Source of the DNA: an uncultured Bacilli bacterium
GTDB lineage: Bacteria; Bacillota_I; Bacilli_A; RF39; UBA660
Direction: 5' to 3'
Assembly (NCBI GenBank): GCA_947624535.1
Contig: CANQKU010000009.1
Location: 1-17,340, forward strand
Length of the DNA: 17,340 nucleotides
Of this stretch, positions 14,173 to 17,340 are shown in pieces. Under the pieces are notes generated by a model. It ran no database searches. It was given only the letters and a program-made list of their open reading frames with translations, and was not told the DNA's origin. The position numbers and the translations under genes were made by a program. Every line of letters starts with the position of its first letter. The stretch's first letter is position 1.

Positions 14173-14212
14173 TATTTTTTTAAAAAATTATTTGACAAAT
14201 AGACACAAAAAA
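14167..14212. repeat. Duplicated upstream promoter region, copy B
   Basis: Partner of 13093-13137, including ATTTGACAAAT at 14190-14200 at the same distance from the -35 box. Confidence 0.85.
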
Positions 14213-14258
14213 CCTATCTAAGCAAACAAAATTTAATTTATAAAAATATATAATATTC

Positions 14259-14287
14259 ATTCAAAATAAATGTTATCCATTTTGAAT
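14259..14287. repeat. Inverted repeat between giant gene and cassette B
   Basis: ATTCAAAAT and ATTTTGAAT are perfect 9-bp arms around an 11-nt loop. It lies just beyond the giant-gene terminator and could be a second, weak stop or an operator. Confidence 0.4.
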
Positions 14288-14289
14288 AA

Positions 14290-14320
14290 AAAGAGAACTT
14301 AGTTTTAGATAGTTCTCTTT
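14290..14320 (-). terminator. Terminator of the giant repeat-protein gene
   Basis: A perfect 10-bp stem AAAGAGAACT/AGTTCTCTTT with an 11-nt loop is followed on the minus strand by TTATTC, so the U run is CTCTTTTTATT. It is 16 nt past the stop codon and isolates the giant gene from the surface cassettes. Confidence 0.85.
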
Positions 14321-14336
14321 GTAATTTTATATTATT

Positions 14337-17300
14337 TTAAGAATCCAAAATTCCCTTAATTTCATCTATTGCACATTGTGCTTCTGTACACTTAGATCCA
14401 CTGTTACTTCCACTATAAGTAATCTCAGACGCAGCATATAATCTAACTTTAGCATTATAAGTTACGTTATCATTAATAGTTTTAGTAAAGTTAGTTTGTC
14501 CAGAAGTAGCTACTAAATCATTTCCACTATACCAACCTTCAACAACTCTATTAGTTGCAGTTATTGTTGGAGCGGTTACAGTAATTGTACAGTTAACAGC
14601 ACTATTTTTAATAGTACAAGATGATGAATTAGAGCTAGTTGACACTCCAGATTCAACATGCCATGTTATACTAACTTGCCTATTAGTAATAGCATTCCAA
14701 GTTTGACCAGTTGTTTGAGCACTATTTGCCGAAGCATTAGTTAAAGTTACCTGAGCACCACTATTAAAGATTGCCGTATCTGCATCTTTATCCGTATTGA
14801 ATCCTACTATGTTAAATTTATCTCTAGTAATAGTTGGTGCTGTAATAGTACAAGTTGTTGCTTGAGGTGTAGAATTATATACAGCAGCTAACTCACATGT
14901 AGATGCATTTGAATTATTTAATGTGGCTCCATTAGCAGCCCAATTAGCTGTCAAAGTAACCTTGTTCTTAGAACTAATAGAATAATATGTTTTATTATTA
15001 TTAGTACTTGATAAAGTTATAGTAGAACCTTTTGATATATATCCAGTTACTCCAGTTTCATCAACAGATGTAGCAGAAGCATTTTGACTCCAACCTAAGG
15101 CAGTATAACCATCTAATACATTAATATCTGGAGGTGTAACAGTACAAGTTGTATTAGTACCCTTTGTTGTACAACTACCTGTGCTTGCGTTAACAGAACT
15201 TACACCAGTACCATTTTTATTGTAATTGACACTAAAGGTTAACCCATTAACTGTTATATTATTTGATGTTAATCCAGCATTTTTATTATTATCATTATCA
15301 ACAATTACATCTTTTTTCAAAGAAACTGTAAAGGTTCCAGAACTTTGGTCAGCAGAACCAGATGATAAACCTTTTACCTTTACTGTATATTTATAGCCAT
15401 TATCAACTGCTGTTGGACCTGTTACACTATCAACTGACCCATTGTTATTATTAACAGTAAAATCATTAACTGTTAAAGTTTTATTACTAGGTAATCCACT
15501 TCCTTGATCTGTACAAGTTAAAGTAAGATCTTGAGTAGTTCCTGTATTCATTGTATTTGGAGAAGACCAACTACAAACAGGAACAATATCATCTACAAAT
15601 ATAGCATATAAATCAATATTATTAGCAGGCATTTTTAAATCTTTCAAAGGAGTCTTATCACCTTGAGTTTGTGCCCATCCTTTCCAGTTATATCCTGTCC
15701 TAGTAGGTTGTTTAGTTAAATCAACACTAGCTTGATATTCATAAGTTTCAGTTTCAAATGTTTCCCAAACTCCTGTAGATTTTTCGTATTTATATGTTAA
15801 TGTAAACGAATTCTTAGATGCACTAGCATAGTATATTGGCGTACCACTAACAGTTAGAGAAGTTTCTCCAGCTGTTCCTGATGAAGCCGACTTATCAGTA
15901 GCAAAGAAGCCATTTTTATACCCTGATGCTACTGTAATTTTTGGTGTTGTTACACTACAACTTGTAGGTTGAGGTGTACCACCATTATTATTAAAAATAG
16001 CATCTATATTACAAGTTAGAGATATCTTACCATTAATATCGTTTACAGTAGTACCACCACTAGTAATAGATGAAACTTTACTAATATCGGCAATCATAAA
16101 ATTAGCAGTTACAGAAGTCTTACCCATATATGTTTGAGCATAATAATTAGAATTATTATCACTAATATCTTTTTCTGTAGAAACATTCCAATCACTATCA
16201 TGCTTCTCAGCCGCTGTTGAAAAGCCTGTAACCTCTGGAGTAATATCAGTTCCCGTAATACTTGGTGAAGTAATTTTGCAACTCTCGGCTTGTTTTACAC
16301 CATTATTATTATTATAAATTGCTTGAATATCACAAGTTTTTGTAATATCCTTAGCTTCATTGTCTAGTTTACTAGCATTATTCAAATGAAAAGTAACACT
16401 CTTTGTAACTTTTGGTTGCATAGTAACAGCATAATAATCTATATCTCTATTTAGTTTTATCTGCGCATTATGATCAACAACTTTAGTTACTGATGTTTTA
16501 CTATCTCCATAACCTACAACTTGAGGAGTAATAGTACCTGGTACTATAGTAGGTGTCGTTATACTACATTCTGTTGCTTGTTCTTTTAAATTATAAACAG
16601 CTGGGATAGTACAACTTACTGATACAAAATCTTCAGTTTTAGTTACTGATTCCACTTGTTGACTATCTGCACCATTTTTATAAAATTTAGCAGTATAGGT
16701 TATTTCATTTTTTCTAATAATTGAATAATATGTTGAACTAATAGTATCTAATGTGATATTACTTTTAGGTTTTATGACCTGATTCTCATTTTCTTCTTCT
16801 GAATTTTTACTCCAACCAATACCCGCATAACCCTCAGCTACATTAATAGTTGGAGCAACAACTGTACAACTTGAATCTTGTGTATTACCGTTATATACAG
16901 CAGGAATTATACACTGATCACTTGGTTTTTCAATCGAAGTAACTCCATGACCTTGTTGTGTATAAGTTACAGTATGAGTAACAGCATCCTTTTTTGTAAT
17001 AGCATAGTATTCTTTATCACCATCAATCGAAAGTTTTTGACCTTCACTATTACTTTGATTAACCATTGTATCATCATCAGTTTCACTATTTGTAGGAGCA
17101 AATCCTAACACATCTGGTGTTTGTTCAGAAGCTGTAATTACTGGAATATCAACCTCACAAGTTTCAGGCTGACTATTACCATTATAAACATCTGGTATAT
17201 TACAGCTATTTATCACATCTTCTTCTTTATTATCAAGTGTTTTAGCACCGTTTCTATGAAAAGTTGCCGAATATCTTTTTCCAGGAAGTTTAGTAATAGT

Positions 17301-17340
17301 ATAATATACTTCTCCATCACTTGATAAAGTGATGCTATTA
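14337..17340 (-). CDS. Giant extracellular repeat protein, C-terminal 1000 residues
   Basis: The frame stays open to the right edge, so only the C-terminal part is seen; the GTG at 17216 is internal. About eight units of 92-107 residues each carry a Cys pair in the form C-x-I-x-A-(V/I)-Y-N-x(3-6)-Q-x3-C, then a P-x-I stretch, G-(Y/F) and a YYA-I-T-type strand. Cys positions, counted from the first whole codon, are 46/61, 143/158, 243/258, 336/354, 443/461, 723/732, 815/830 and 908/917. Between units five and six lie an InlB B-repeat/Flg_new-like module (about 510-582) and an Ig-like module (about 583-690). The protein is Asn/Thr/Ser-rich with few charges, as in surface adhesins. It ends SKCTEAQCAIDEIKGILDS, with no LPxTG-type signal or membrane helix. 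A stalk or adhesin role is inference. Confidence 0.85.
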   Translation of the reverse strand, partial: NSITLSSDGEVYYTITKLPGKRYSATFHRNGAKTLDNKEEDVINSCNIPDVYNGNSQPETCEVDIPVITASEQTPDVLGFAPTNSETDDDTMVNQSNSEGQKLSIDGDKEYYAITKKDAVTHTVTYTQQGHGVTSIEKPSDQCIIPAVYNGNTQDSSCTVVAPTINVAEGYAGIGWSKNSEEENENQVIKPKSNITLDTISSTYYSIIRKNEITYTAKFYKNGADSQQVESVTKTEDFVSVSCTIPAVYNLKEQATECSITTPTIVPGTITPQVVGYGDSKTSVTKVVDHNAQIKLNRDIDYYAVTMQPKVTKSVTFHLNNASKLDNEAKDITKTCDIQAIYNNNNGVKQAESCKITSPSITGTDITPEVTGFSTAAEKHDSDWNVSTEKDISDNNSNYYAQTYMGKTSVTANFMIADISKVSSITSGGTTVNDINGKISLTCNIDAIFNNNGGTPQPTSCSVTTPKITVASGYKNGFFATDKSASSGTAGETSLTVSGTPIYYASASKNSFTLTYKYEKSTGVWETFETETYEYQASVDLTKQPTRTGYNWKGWAQTQGDKTPLKDLKMPANNIDLYAIFVDDIVPVCSWSSPNTMNTGTTQDLTLTCTDQGSGLPSNKTLTVNDFTVNNNNGSVDSVTGPTAVDNGYKYTVKVKGLSSGSADQSSGTFTVSLKKDVIVDNDNNKNAGLTSNNITVNGLTFSVNYNKNGTGVSSVNASTGSCTTKGTNTTCTVTPPDINVLDGYTALGWSQNASATSVDETGVTGYISKGSTITLSSTNNNKTYYSISSKNKVTLTANWAANGATLNNSNASTCELAAVYNSTPQATTCTITAPTITRDKFNIVGFNTDKDADTAIFNSGAQVTLTNASANSAQTTGQTWNAITNRQVSITWHVESGVSTSSNSSSCTIKNSAVNCTITVTAPTITATNRVVEGWYSGNDLVATSGQTNFTKTINDNVTYNAKVRLYAASEITYSGSNSGSKCTEAQCAIDEIKGILDS

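Noticed and set aside
16878..17324. Plus-strand open frames at 16878-17108 and 17121-17324
   Set aside because: Both are antisense to the giant repeat gene; the Ile/Ser/Asn-rich products come from its codon use and there is no initiation signal.
14337..17340. The Cys-pair repeats as a DNA tandem repeat
   Set aside because: Units are similar only at the protein level; the DNA has diverged too far for a simple tandem repeat.

Overview
The window is very AT-rich and reads as an uncultured, gut-type low-GC Firmicute (Bacilli, or an RF39/Mollicutes-neighbour lineage). The supporting signs are strong AGGAGG-type ribosome sites, SigA-type TTGACA/TATAAT promoters, a T-box leader and Gram-positive wall-sorting tails. 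The sorting tails imply a cell wall. Trp is written TGG and none of the complete genes needs UGA as sense, so the standard bacterial code applies. Every intact gene stops with TAA or TAG. All genes but one are on the minus strand. The taxonomic placement is inference from style, not from a marker gene.

Layout, left to right. (1) 1-278: 5' part of a membrane-anchored extracytoplasmic protein that runs off the left edge. (2) 481-2743: a two-gene ABC transporter, an EcsA-like ATPase followed by an 8-bp-overlapping multi-spanning membrane protein. (3) 2831-3526: a small ankyrin-repeat protein with its own promoter and terminator. (4) 3680-6817: a cardiolipin-synthase-type phospholipase D gene followed 27 bp later by an unusual sigma-70 factor, probably one operon. 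(5) 6998-7381: a plus-strand orphan gene with a strong promoter, converging through a bidirectional terminator on a protein-kinase-like gene (7418-8092). (6) 8209-9412: an AAA_14/DUF4143 ATPase broken by a nonsense codon and a +1 frameshift. (7) 9555-12083: promoter, T-box leader, M19 dipeptidase and serS in line. The specifier candidate (UCU) and discriminator position (UGGC) fit tRNA-Ser, so this looks like a serine-responsive unit that joins peptide breakdown to seryl-tRNA charging. (8) 12098-14212: two tandem surface-protein cassettes. Each has a promoter with an 8-9 nt G tract between -35 and -10, a leader hairpin, a signal peptide, a distinct ectodomain, a nearly identical NPDTA sorting tail and a terminator. 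(9) 14337-17340: the last 1000 residues of a giant extracellular repeat protein with regularly spaced cysteine pairs, running off the right edge.

The most interesting structure is region 8: what looks like a modular, phase-variable surface-antigen array, in which slipped-strand changes in the G tract would alter promoter spacing while ectodomains differ on a shared anchor. Next are the T-box dipeptidase-serS unit, whose ribosome site could be sequestered by the leader, and the sigma factor with an intact -10 reading helix but altered -35 reading residues.

I saw no tRNA, rRNA, CRISPR array, insertion sequence or integrase.
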